In this document: piece by piece, positions 6,336 through 13,261 of the stretch
Position numbering within the stretch: the first letter of the stretch is position 1
Layout: every line of letters starts with the position of its first letter
Source of the DNA: DATKZB01 sp035528235
GTDB taxonomy: Bacteria > Planctomycetota > Phycisphaerae > FEN-1346
Direction of reading: 5' to 3'
NCBI GenBank assembly: GCA_035528235.1
Contig: DATKZB010000054.1
Coordinates: 1 to 14,548, forward strand
Length of the DNA: 14,548 nt
Made by a program: the position numbers and the translations under genes
The notes under the pieces: model-generated
Database searches by the model: none
Seen by the model: the letters and a program-made list of their open reading frames with translations, nothing else
Told to the model about the DNA's origin: nothing

Positions 6336-8030
6336 ATGACCTGGCGTCAACAAGTCTTTCAGAGTCTCAAGGACGACCCGCAGGTCTCCGTGCTCATCCT
6401 GGGCGGGGGCGTCAACGGCGCAGGCCTGCTGCGCGAACTGGCCCTCCAGGGCGTCGTTTGCCTCCTGGTGGACAAGTCGGACTTCGTGGCGGGCGCCAGT
6501 TCGGCCTCCTCGCGGATGATCCACGGGGGCCTCCGGTACCTGGAGAACCGGGAGTTCCGCCTCGTGCGCGAATCGCTCTTCGAGCGGGACCGGCTTCTGG
6601 AGAACGCGGCCCACTACGTGGAGCCCCTGCGGACGACCATCCCGCTCTTCTCGTGGTTCGGGGGCCTCCTGAGGTCAGCCCTGATCTTCATGGGCTTCCC
6701 GGTCCGGCCGGGCGCCCGCGGGGCGGTGGGCGTCAGGATGGGCCTCTGGTTCTATGATTTCGTGACGCGCAAGAACCGCAAGACCCCCACGCATTTCCTG
6801 ACGCCGAGAGAGGAGTCCCTGCGCACCCTCCCGGGCCTGGCCCCCGGCATCGTGGCGACGGCAACCTACTGGGACGCATGGATTACGCAAGCCGAGCGGC
6901 TGTGCATCGAACTGGTGCGCGACGCCTGCCGCGCCAATCCCCGCTGCCGGGCGATCAACTATGTTCGCCCGGAAGGCGTGCGCGACGGCGCCGTCATCCT
7001 GAAAGACGAAGTCGCCGGCGAATCGGTCGCCGTCCGGCCGCGCGTCGTCGTCAACGCCACCGGCGGCTGGGTGGACCTGACGAATGCCACCCTGGGTGTC
7101 CGGACGCGGCTGATGGGCGGCACGAAGGGATCCCACCTGGTCGTCGCCTGCAAGCCCCTCCACCAGATGCTGGGCGACCGCATGGTCTATTACCAGTACG
7201 CCGACGGCCGCGTGTGCATCGTCTTCCCATTCATGGACAAGGTCATCATGGGGTCCACCGACATCCGGACCGACGACCCGGACTTGGCCCGGTGCGACGA
7301 GGGCGAAATCGAGTACATGCTGGCCACGTTGCGCAGCGTGTTCCCGCAGGTGCCGGTCTCGCGCGAGGACATCGTGTTCACCTTCTGCGGCGTGCGACCG
7401 CTGCCGGCCGAGGAGGGCAAGGTCCTTGCCAACATTAGCCGCGGCCACAGCGTGCGGGTCATGGAGCCGGAGGCCGGGCGGGCGTTTCCCATCTACTGCC
7501 TCATCGGCGGCAAGTGGACCACGTTCCGCGCGTTCGCCGAACAGGCGGCCGACCAGATCCTGGCGCGCCTGGGCGCGGAGCGGCGGTGCGCGACAGACCG
7601 CCTGCCCATCGGCGGCGGAAAGGAGTTCCCCGTTGGCGCCCCGGGGCGGGCCGAGTGGATCACCCGCACCGCGCAGGCTTCCGGCTTGCCGGAGGACCGC
7701 GTGGCGGTTCTCCTTGCGCGCTACGGCACGGACGCCGAGGCCTACGCCATGGCGGCCGATGCCGAGGCCGAGCGGCCGCTCCGGACCCTGCCGGCCTACA
7801 CTGTGGGCGAGATTGAGCGCATGGCCGCCCACGAGTATGTGGAGCACCTGGGCGACCTCGTTTACCGGCGGAGCATCATCGGCCTCCTGGGCGATGCCCG
7901 CGAAGACGTGCTCCGCGACCTCGCGGTTATCGTGGGCCGCATCCTCGGCTGGGACGCGGCAAGAATCCAGCGCGAGGTCGCGGCGGCATCGCCTTCCCTG
8001 AACCGGGCGGGAAACCGGCGCGGCCCCTGA
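6336..8030 (+). CDS. FAD-dependent glycerol-3-phosphate dehydrogenase family protein (GlpD/EryB-like)
   Basis: The protein has 564 residues from the ATG at 6336. GGCGAGGAGTGAGG lies just upstream, and the longer open frame upstream is only the overlap with the kinase gene. VLILGGGVNGAGLLRELALQG (about 19-39) is the FAD-binding dinucleotide fold. GASSASSRMIHGGLRYLE is the GlpD family signature. VNATGGWVD and GTKGSHLVV follow, and GGKWTTFRAFAEQAADQI marks the end of the DAO domain before a helical DAO_C domain. It oxidises a polyol phosphate to the keto phosphate and passes electrons to quinone at the membrane. It follows the kinase by 58 bp. With a non-GlpK kinase, glycerol 3-phosphate may not be the substrate, and an erythritol- or deoxypolyol-phosphate is an alternative. 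No obvious damage is visible. Confidence 0.87.
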   Translation: MTWRQQVFQSLKDDPQVSVLILGGGVNGAGLLRELALQGVVCLLVDKSDFVAGASSASSRMIHGGLRYLENREFRLVRESLFERDRLLENAAHYVEPLRTTIPLFSWFGGLLRSALIFMGFPVRPGARGAVGVRMGLWFYDFVTRKNRKTPTHFLTPREESLRTLPGLAPGIVATATYWDAWITQAERLCIELVRDACRANPRCRAINYVRPEGVRDGAVILKDEVAGESVAVRPRVVVNATGGWVDLTNATLGVRTRLMGGTKGSHLVVACKPLHQMLGDRMVYYQYADGRVCIVFPFMDKVIMGSTDIRTDDPDLARCDEGEIEYMLATLRSVFPQVPVSREDIVFTFCGVRPLPAEEGKVLANISRGHSVRVMEPEAGRAFPIYCLIGGKWTTFRAFAEQAADQILARLGAERRCATDRLPIGGGKEFPVGAPGRAEWITRTAQASGLPEDRVAVLLARYGTDAEAYAMAADAEAERPLRTLPAYTVGEIERMAAHEYVEHLGDLVYRRSIIGLLGDAREDVLRDLAVIVGRILGWDAARIQREVAAASPSLNRAGNRRGP

Positions 8031-8080
8031 CGCCGGGCAGCGCCTTGTGGCCATAACGGTTGGTGAGGCAGGAAATCCTT

Positions 8081-8107
8081 TTGCCTGCGGCGCATCCGGG
8101 TTATAGT
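8081..8107 (+). promoter_or_regulatory. Candidate promoter for the gldA-like gene
   Basis: TTGCCT at 8081-8086 and TATAGT at 8102-8107 are separated by 15 bp (16 if the -35 is read one base earlier). They lie in the 107-bp gap after the GlpD-like gene and would give a leader of roughly 25 nt, so the second half of the block may be transcribed separately. Confidence 0.45.
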
Positions 8108-8137
8108 GTTACGCCCAGGTCCGGGGAAAGGCTCATT

Positions 8138-9253
8138 ATGACAGCCATCCTGATTGCTCCAAGGAAGTACGTGCAGGGGCGCAACGTCCTCAGCGAGGCC
8201 GGCCAGCACATCGGCAAGTTGGGCAGGAAGCCGCTGGTCCTCTGGGACGCGCGGGTCAAGAAAATCGTGGGCCCGAGGGTGTTGGCGAGCCTCCAGACGG
8301 CCGGCCTGGAGGTGGTGGACGTGGAGTTCCGGGGCGACTCGACGCACGCCGAGGCCGACCGCGTGGCCGGCATCGCCCGCGAGCGCCGCGCCGACGTGGC
8401 CGTGGGCATCGGCGGCGGCAAGACGCTCGATACCGCCAAGGCTGCTGCCGCCGCCGCCGGCATCAAAATGGTCACCGTCCCGACCATCGCCTCGAACGAT
8501 TCGCCCACGAGTTCGTTCACCGTCTGGTACGACGAGCAGGGCAACTGCCTGGGTTTCGAGAGTTGGGGCGTCAACCCCGACCTGGTCCTCGTGGACACGC
8601 AGGTGATCGCCGACGCGCCGGTGCGGACGTTTGTGGCCGGCATGGGCGACGCGCTGGCCACGTGGATCGAGGCCCGGGCGGCCTCCTGCAAGACGCGCTC
8701 GCTGGCGCTCTCCGGCGGCGTGGCCACCCGGGCGGCCGTGGCCATCGCGCGGCTGTGTTACGACACCCTGGTGCAGCACGGCGTGGAGGCCAAGCGGGCC
8801 GTCGAGTGCCACGTGGTCACGCCCGCCGTGGAAAAGGTGGTCGAGGCCAACGTGCTCCTCTCGGGCCTGGGGTTCGAGAGCGGCGGCGTGGCCACGGCCC
8901 ACATGATCGCCAACTGCCTGCCGTCCTTCCCCGAGTGCCACGGCCTGATGCACGGCGAGGAGGTGGGCTTCGGCGTCCTCAGCCAACTTTGCCTCGAGGA
9001 CGACAGCGACGCGGCCGAGATGCGGACCATCGTGGATTTTGAGATCGCGGTCGGCCTGCCGGTGACCTTTGCCGACCTCGGCCTGGAGGGCGTCGCGCGC
9101 GATCGCCTCATGAAGATCGGCGAAACGTGCGCCGGCAAGGGCTCCCTGTGCGAGAACCACCCGTTCGAGGTGACGCCGGAGAGCATCGTTGATGCGATGG
9201 TCGCCGCCGATGCGCTCGGCACGGAGCGAAAGAAACACTCGCCGTCATGCTGA
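8138..9253 (+). CDS. gldA: Zinc-dependent glycerol dehydrogenase family protein (GldA-like)
   Basis: The protein has 371 residues (E. coli GldA has 367) from the ATG at 8138 with GGGGAAAG upstream. The NAD-binding glycine-rich motif is GIGGGKTLDTAKA (about 90-102), and PTIASNDSPTSS is the conserved region lining the active site. The likely zinc ligands are D171 in GMGDALATW, H255 in GGVATAHMI and H272 in HGLMHGEE, matching the Asp-His-His triad of group III dehydrogenases. It would interconvert a vicinal diol and a hydroxyketone (glycerol to dihydroxyacetone in the type member) with NAD(H) in the cytoplasm. The C-terminal tail KKHSPSC is slightly extended. A GC-rich 18-bp palindrome follows immediately. 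The real substrate may be another polyol related to the kinase/GlpD pathway. Confidence 0.88.
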   Translation: MTAILIAPRKYVQGRNVLSEAGQHIGKLGRKPLVLWDARVKKIVGPRVLASLQTAGLEVVDVEFRGDSTHAEADRVAGIARERRADVAVGIGGGKTLDTAKAAAAAAGIKMVTVPTIASNDSPTSSFTVWYDEQGNCLGFESWGVNPDLVLVDTQVIADAPVRTFVAGMGDALATWIEARAASCKTRSLALSGGVATRAAVAIARLCYDTLVQHGVEAKRAVECHVVTPAVEKVVEANVLLSGLGFESGGVATAHMIANCLPSFPECHGLMHGEEVGFGVLSQLCLEDDSDAAEMRTIVDFEIAVGLPVTFADLGLEGVARDRLMKIGETCAGKGSLCENHPFEVTPESIVDAMVAADALGTERKKHSPSC

Positions 9254-9271
9254 GTCCCGGCGCGCCGGGAC
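9254..9271. repeat. Perfect 18-bp palindrome after the gldA-like gene
   Basis: GTCCCGGCG joined to CGCCGGGAC forms a perfect palindrome starting right after the stop codon. There is no T-run, so it is more likely an mRNA processing or stability hairpin or a binding site than an intrinsic terminator. Its first 17 bases also occur at 177-193 inside the transposase remnant. Confidence 0.7.
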
Positions 9272-9360
9272 GAGGACCGGCGCGCTCCAGGAGCAGAGGA
9301 TCGAAGTGATCACGGCCTGATGCGCGCGGGGCGCCCGTCCCGAGGTCGAGGAGCCGAACC

Positions 9361-10149
9361 GTGGACCCGATGTTTAAGGATGCCGTGGCCCTCGTCACGG
9401 GGGCGGCGGGCGCCATCGGCAAGGGCATCGCGGCCGATTTCTGCCGCTGCGGCGCTAAGGTGTTTATCACGGACCTCGACCCGACGGCGGTCGATGCCAC
9501 CGCAAAGGAGATTGCCTCGGCCGGAGGAACGTGCGCCGGGCTTGCGGCCGACGTCACCAACGCCGGCCAGGTGGCCGCCGTCGTGGCCGCTGCGGCGAAG
9601 GCCTTCGGCGGCGGGATTGACATCCTCGTGAACGTGGCCGGCACCGTCGGCCAGGGCAACGTGGAAGACCTAACGGAGCAGGAGTGGGACCGGGCCTTTG
9701 CGGTGAACTGCAAGGGGACGTTCCTTTTCATCAAGCACGTCGTGCCGCTGATGAAGGCGCGGAAGCGCGGCAAGATCATCAACTTCTCATCGAAGTCCGG
9801 CAAGACCGGCTCGGCCCTCATGTGCCACTACTCGGCGGCCAAGGCCGCGATCATCGGCCTGACGCAGGCCCTCGCGTTTGAACTGGCCGACCATGGCATC
9901 ACCGTGAACTGCCTTTGCCCGGGCATCGTCGAGAACACGGGCGTGTGGAGCCGCGTCTCGGCAGGGTACATCGAAAACCTTGCCTTGCCGCGCGAGGATG
10001 TCGTCAAGAAGTTCACGGCCAAGGTGCCGCTGGGGCGACTGGCGAGCATCGCCGACGTCGTGGCCGTGACGCGGTTCCTCGCATCGGAAGGGGCCGACTA
10101 CATGACCGGCCAGGCCATCAACGTGACCGGCGGCCGCGAGATGCACTGA
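9361..10149 (+). CDS. Short-chain dehydrogenase/reductase (SDR)
   Basis: The protein has 262 residues from the GTG at 9361. GAGGAG is 7 nt upstream of this GTG, and the in-frame ATG at 9370 would be too far from it. This is a classical SDR: TGAAGAIG at 13-20 binds the nucleotide, NVAG is at 91-94, the catalytic Ser is in NFSS at about 144, and the active-site pair is Y157-SAA-K161. The C-terminal GADYMTGQAINVTGG is typical of 3-oxoacyl-ACP-reductase-like or sugar/polyol dehydrogenases. Asp38 (ITDLD) after beta-2 suggests NAD(H) rather than NADP(H). It likely oxidises or reduces a polyol or keto-sugar. It lies 107 bp after the GldA-like gene and 87 bp before the aldolase. The specific substrate is unknown. 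Confidence 0.87.
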   Translation: MDPMFKDAVALVTGAAGAIGKGIAADFCRCGAKVFITDLDPTAVDATAKEIASAGGTCAGLAADVTNAGQVAAVVAAAAKAFGGGIDILVNVAGTVGQGNVEDLTEQEWDRAFAVNCKGTFLFIKHVVPLMKARKRGKIINFSSKSGKTGSALMCHYSAAKAAIIGLTQALAFELADHGITVNCLCPGIVENTGVWSRVSAGYIENLALPREDVVKKFTAKVPLGRLASIADVVAVTRFLASEGADYMTGQAINVTGGREMH

Positions 10150-10195
10150 AACACAACCAGGGCGGCCTGGCCACGCTGTTGCGCGGCCATGTGCC

Positions 10196-10219
10196 TCGCG
10201 CGGCGGGCCCGCCGCGCGA
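10196..10219. repeat. Perfect 24-bp palindrome before the aldolase gene
   Basis: TCGCGCGGCGGG at 10196-10207 is followed directly by its exact reverse complement at 10208-10219. The centre lies about 29 bp before the aldolase start codon, and the right arm ends 5 bp before its GGGAG ribosome site. As RNA it would form a very stable stem that could control translation or mRNA processing. As DNA it could be an operator. Confidence 0.75.
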
Positions 10220-10236
10220 AGAACGGGAGCATCGGC

Positions 10237-10905
10237 ATGTTCACCAGGCAGCAGGTGGCCAGGACCATCGACCACGCGGTCCTGAAGCCTTTCGCCACGA
10301 CGCAGGATGTCATCCAGGCGTGCATGATGTGCCGCGCGCGCGGCGTAGGCAATATCTGCGTCCGCCCCGGCGACGTGGCCCTGGCGGCGCGGGGACTGCA
10401 AGGGAGCGACACGACCGTGTCGGCCGTCGTGGGATTTCCGCACGGCAGCAATCGGCCCGAGGTCAAGGCCCTCGAGGCGCGCCTGGCCCTGGAGGACGGC
10501 GCGGTTGAGGTCGACATGGTCATGAACATCGGCCAGTTCCTGTCGGGCAACTACGACGCCGTGCAGAAAGACATCCAGGCGGTCGTGGCCGAGACGAAAA
10601 AACGCGGCGCCCTCGTGAAGGTCATCCTGGAGACATGCTGGCTGAAGCCCCACGAGATTGCCAGGGCATGCACGCTGGCCGAGGCGGCCGGCGCCGATTT
10701 CGTGAAGACCTCGACCGGTTTCGGCGACGGCCCCGCCACGCCCGAGGCCGTCGACATCATGATCAAGACTGTCGGCAACCGCATGGGCGTCAAGGCCTCC
10801 GGCGGCGTGCGGACGTGGGAGACAGCCGTCGGCTACCTGAAGCAGGGCTGCAAGCGCCTGGGCGTCGCGTCGACCGAGGCCGTGCTCGACGGCGGGCCGA
10901 AGTAA
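10237..10905 (+). CDS. deoC: Deoxyribose-phosphate aldolase (DERA) family protein
   Basis: The protein has 222 residues from the ATG at 10237, with GGGAG 7 nt upstream. An earlier in-frame ATG at 10189 has no ribosome site, and its extension is encoded by the palindrome. TIDHAVLKPFAT at the N-terminus, GFPHGSN, EVDMVMNIG with the proton-relay Asp93, FVKTSTGF with the Schiff-base Lys157, and GVKASGGVR with Lys186 are the complete DERA active site (compare D102, K167 and K201 of E. coli). The reaction of the family is reversible cleavage of 2-deoxyribose 5-phosphate to glyceraldehyde 3-phosphate and acetaldehyde. In this operon it may cleave a related deoxy-keto phosphate made by the kinase and dehydrogenases. 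It is one of the shorter family members, without truncation of key residues. Confidence 0.9.
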   Translation: MFTRQQVARTIDHAVLKPFATTQDVIQACMMCRARGVGNICVRPGDVALAARGLQGSDTTVSAVVGFPHGSNRPEVKALEARLALEDGAVEVDMVMNIGQFLSGNYDAVQKDIQAVVAETKKRGALVKVILETCWLKPHEIARACTLAEAAGADFVKTSTGFGDGPATPEAVDIMIKTVGNRMGVKASGGVRTWETAVGYLKQGCKRLGVASTEAVLDGGPK

Positions 10906-10929
10906 ATCGTGAGGGGGCGGAGCGCTGAC

Positions 10930-11688
10930 ATGGACCTGCATCTGAAGGACAAGGTGGCCCTGGTCACGGGCGGGTCGCGCGGCCTGGGCAAGGCCATCTG
11001 CCTGAGCCTGGCCGGCGAAGACGCGAAGGTGGCAGTGGTCTATCGCGAGGCAGCCGAGAAGGCACGAGCCGTCGTGGACGAAATCCGGGCCGGCGGCGGC
11101 ACAGCCGTCGGCGTGCAGGCCGACGTGGCGCGCGAAGCCGACGTCCTCCGCGTGTTCGACGAGGCGGAAAAGGCCCTCGGGCCCGTGGACGTCCTCATCA
11201 ACAACGCCGCCTACTGCCCCGTCTGCCCCACCAGGGACCTGGCCGAGGAGGAGTGGAACCGCGCGTTCCAGGTGAACATGACCGGGACGTTCCTGGCCAG
11301 CCGGGAACTCGTGCGCCGGCTGCTGGACGCCGGACGGAAGGGCCGGATCGTCAACATCTCGTCCCAGGCGGCGTTCCGCGGATCGCAGTCCGGCAAGGCG
11401 GCCTACGATGCCAGCAAGGGCGCCATCGTGGCCTTTACCGTCTCGCTGGCGCGGGAACTCGCGCTGCAGGGCATTGCCGTCAACGGCGTGGCCCCGGGCC
11501 TCATGTACACCGAGATGGTGGCGCCGTTTGTCGACGCCAACCCGGAGAAGTTCAAGAGCCGCGTTCCGCTGGGCCGGCTCGGCAGAACGGAAGAGGTGGC
11601 CGACGTAGTCACGTTCCTCGCCAGCGACCGCGCCGGTTTCATGACGGGCGCGACGGTGGATGTGAGCGGCGGGATGCTGATGCGATGA
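10930..11688 (+). CDS. Short-chain dehydrogenase/reductase (SDR), second copy
   Basis: The protein has 252 residues from the ATG at 10930, preceded by GGCGGAG. A GTG at 10909 is in frame but would fall on the ribosome site region. TGGSRGLG is at 13-20, NNAA at 91-94, NISS with the catalytic Ser at about 144, and Y159-DAS-K163 is the active site. AGFMTGATVDVSGG ends the fold. The residues after beta-2 (VYRE) resemble FabG-like, often NADP-dependent, members. It starts 24 bp after the aldolase, so the two are almost certainly cotranscribed. It is clearly distinct from the SDR at 9361 and may carry out a different oxidation or reduction step, possibly of the aldehyde or keto product. The substrate cannot be told. 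Confidence 0.87.
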   Translation: MDLHLKDKVALVTGGSRGLGKAICLSLAGEDAKVAVVYREAAEKARAVVDEIRAGGGTAVGVQADVAREADVLRVFDEAEKALGPVDVLINNAAYCPVCPTRDLAEEEWNRAFQVNMTGTFLASRELVRRLLDAGRKGRIVNISSQAAFRGSQSGKAAYDASKGAIVAFTVSLARELALQGIAVNGVAPGLMYTEMVAPFVDANPEKFKSRVPLGRLGRTEEVADVVTFLASDRAGFMTGATVDVSGGMLMR

Positions 11689-11813
11689 CGAAGGCCCCGC
11701 CGCGCGCAACCTGGCATGCGATGCGCGCGAGCACCCGGTTCAGGCGTTAGGCCAGGCCCCCTGCCCTTTCCCGCTCACCATTCTGCCTGCCGCACCATCC
11801 CGCACGCCGCTCG

Positions 11814-11861
11814 CTTTTTTTCAAAAAAGTACTTGCGCGAACATTCGATGTGCGCTATCCT
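11814..11861 (+). promoter_or_regulatory. Promoter of the zinc-ribbon gene with AT-rich upstream element
   Basis: TTGCGC at 11833-11838 and TATCCT at 11856-11861 are 17 bp apart. CTTTTTT (11814-11820) and AAAAAAG (11823-11829) form an AT-rich inverted repeat just upstream, like an UP element. The string AAGTACTTGCGCGAAC at 11827-11842 closely matches the conserved motif of attachment site 2. Confidence 0.5.
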
Positions 11862-11935
11862 TGACCTTGGAAGGAAGAACGGAAACCCAACAGTCAAGGA
11901 GAGACAAGATGTAACTCGGAACGCGAAAACTCGTT

Positions 11936-12238
11936 GTGCTTGGCCTTGTGGCAGCAGTCTTCCTGATCGCCAACGCCTTGATCGTGGCGGGCTGGCTCAA
12001 GAAAAGGGGCATCGTCGACTTCGCCACCGGCATCCGGAAGGACTTCCTCACCGGCACTGCCATTACCATCATCGTGGCCCTGCTGATCCTGCTGGTCAGG
12101 CCGCGAATCGAAGGTGGCATGGCCGCGAGATGGTTCGGCCGCTGCCCGGTCTGCGACCAGCGCCTGCTGGGCCGAGCAACCTATTGCAGCGAGTGCGGAA
12201 CCGGGTATGATCCGGGCGGTGGTCGAGCGTGTCACTAA
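11936..12238 (+). CDS. Small membrane protein with C-terminal zinc ribbon; ATG-TAA at the expected start
   Basis: The coding frame from a GTG at 11936 gives 100 residues. The only well-placed start, the ATG at 11909 with AAGGAG 7 nt upstream, is followed at once by TAA (11912-11914) and then by eight open codons leading into this frame. A single A-to-T change in an original AAA codon would explain it (MKLGTRKLVVLGLVAAVF...). The protein has a hydrophobic N-terminal helix (GLVAAVFLIANALIVAGW), a short charged loop, a second helix (TGTAITIIVALLILLV), then a basic segment and a cytoplasmic zinc ribbon CPVC-x12-CSEC. The function is unknown, and similar small proteins are common near transport or secretion genes. 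It may be translated by reinitiation at the GTG or be newly inactivated. It is the last gene before attachment site 2. Confidence 0.6.
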   Translation: MLGLVAAVFLIANALIVAGWLKKRGIVDFATGIRKDFLTGTAITIIVALLILLVRPRIEGGMAARWFGRCPVCDQRLLGRATYCSECGTGYDPGGGRACH

Positions 12239-12262
12239 AACGTCCATGATTTCGTGCACGTG

Positions 12263-12289
12263 ATGCGCAACATGCGGAACATGCGAATT
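12263..12289 (+). repeat. Degenerate 9-bp tandem repeat beside the second tRNA-Met remnant
   Basis: Three 9-bp units, ATGCGCAAC, ATGCGGAAC and ATGCGAATT, end exactly 78 bp before the anticodon loop at 12368, the same distance as the array at 674-727. Unit length and the ATG...AAC pattern are shared although the middle bases differ. Confidence 0.65.
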
Positions 12290-12312
12290 TCGGCTGTGCT
12301 TTGTGGCGTAAG

Positions 12313-12412
12313 GCTTTACGTGTAAAGCGTGTCTTGGGAAGGACTTGCGCGAACCGAGGGTATAGGGCTCATAACCCGAAGGTCGCAGGTTCGAATCCTG
12401 CCCCCGCTACCA
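12313..12412 (+). other. Putative attachment site 2: dyad, AAGGACTTGCG and tRNA-Met 3' half
   Basis: CTTTAC-GT-GTAAAG at 12314-12327 and AAGGACTTGCG at 12339-12349 take the same offsets as in site 1, and the latter is again 29 nt before CTCATAA. From 12368 to 12412 the sequence is identical over 45 bp to 806-850: the 3' half of tRNA-Met including CCA. The D-arm and 5' acceptor strand are missing. Without gaps, about half of the 78 bases before the tRNA half match site 1, concentrated in the two motifs. It is a direct repeat of site 1, 11,562 bp away, consistent with the right end of an integrated element. Confidence 0.78.
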
Positions 12413-12549
12413 TATTCACATGCGACCGTCCTCCGGGGCAGTCGTACTCTTTATATCTGCATGTCTCGTAGGCTGCTGTATTCCCCGTGCATGTCGTGAG
12501 CGCGCCGTCTATCCGTTGGCCGCGGTCCCTTTCAAATATTCCGTCCGCC
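12413..12549. other. Spacer without recognisable feature
   Basis: I see no gene, strong promoter or clear hairpin between the second tRNA-Met remnant and the decayed gene that ends at 12550. Confidence 0.5.
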
Positions 12550-13015
12550 CTATTCTACAAGGGACGGCGCCGGCGGCTCGGAGAGCCGTATCTTCTTGAC
12601 AACCTTCCCGTCCTCCACAAACTCAACGGCCGTGTAGGCGCCTTTGGGGACAGAGACGATCCGGGGACAAGCGTACTTGGCCGTGTCGCTGGGCGAGGCA
12701 GCCGTCGTGTAGCGGAGGGTCCGTACGCCGTTATCGACCCGGACACTGCTCGACCGTGTAACTCCAGAAGACCTTGCCGCGCTTGATGGGGGCGACGACC
12801 ATCAACAACTCGAAGGCCCGCGGGGAAAGGTGGTGGGGCCTGTCGCCCATCCCCATGGCAACACCGAAGACCTCGTCGAAGGCCTTCTGGTCCTGAAGAA
12901 CGACGAACGAGGCGGGTACCTGGGGCTCGAACTTATTGGAAACGAAGTAGCCGTCGCGGGCGTCGAAGGCCACGGAAGAAGCGTTGTCCGACGCGGCAGC
13001 CTCCCTTGACGGAGG
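12550..13015 (-). pseudogene. Decayed gene of unknown function, frameshifted
   Basis: On the minus strand a protein-like frame runs from just after a stop at 13016-13018 through VAFDARDGYFVSNKF, FVVLQDQKAFDEVFGVAMGM and KRGKVFWSYTVEQ, then hits a stop near 12731. One base removed at about 12744 restores a continuing frame: VRVDNGVRTLRYTT, KYACPRIVSVPKGAYTAVEF, VEDGKVVKKIRL, ending at TAG 12550-12552. The continuation is soluble, beta-strand-rich and protein-like in both pieces, so a one-base insertion (or sequencing error) explains the break. No ATG or signal peptide is visible upstream (only a GTG at 12973), so the start is also missing or unclear. I do not recognise the family. Confidence 0.6.
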
Positions 13016-13261
13016 TTAGCGGAACCGCAGGAACACTTGGTACTTCATGTCATGGAATTCGGCGTCCAGTACCAGACCCGCGTCGGTGCCGTACTTGACA
13101 AGGTCGTCGTGCGGGATCAGCCGCTCGTACGGATCGAATGTCACATCACGCGACTTGCGGTAGTCGATTAACTAAAAGAGCCCCCCGGGCTTCAAGGCGG
13201 CCGCAATGCTCGAAGACAGCCAGGTCATCCAGCGGGTGGTCAGCGGCCCCCAAGACCCCCC
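13016..13261 (-). pseudogene. C-terminal remnant of a class I SAM-dependent methyltransferase
   Basis: The minus-strand frame reads WMTWLSSSIAAALKPGGLF, then a TAG at 13172-13174, then LIDYRKSRDVTFDPYERL, HDDLVKYGTDAGL, and HDMKYQVFLRFR before TAA at 13016-13018. LKPGG followed by a hydrophobic strand ending in ID-Y, a helix, and a final beta hairpin ending VFLRFR are the usual last third of class I methyltransferases. The TAG falls inside the LKPGG-LF-x-LID strand and is one base from TTG (Leu). The N-terminal SAM-binding part is not found upstream (up to 13745), so the gene is truncated as well as interrupted. Methyl acceptor unknown. It is distinct from the methyltransferase gene at 14195. 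Confidence 0.6.

Noticed and set aside
2264..11709. Several long minus-strand open frames opposite the catabolic genes (for example 4694-6298 and 9787-11709)
   Set aside because: All lie antisense to genes with complete family motifs, are rich in Arg, Ala, Gly, Asp and His, and have no domain or ribosome site.
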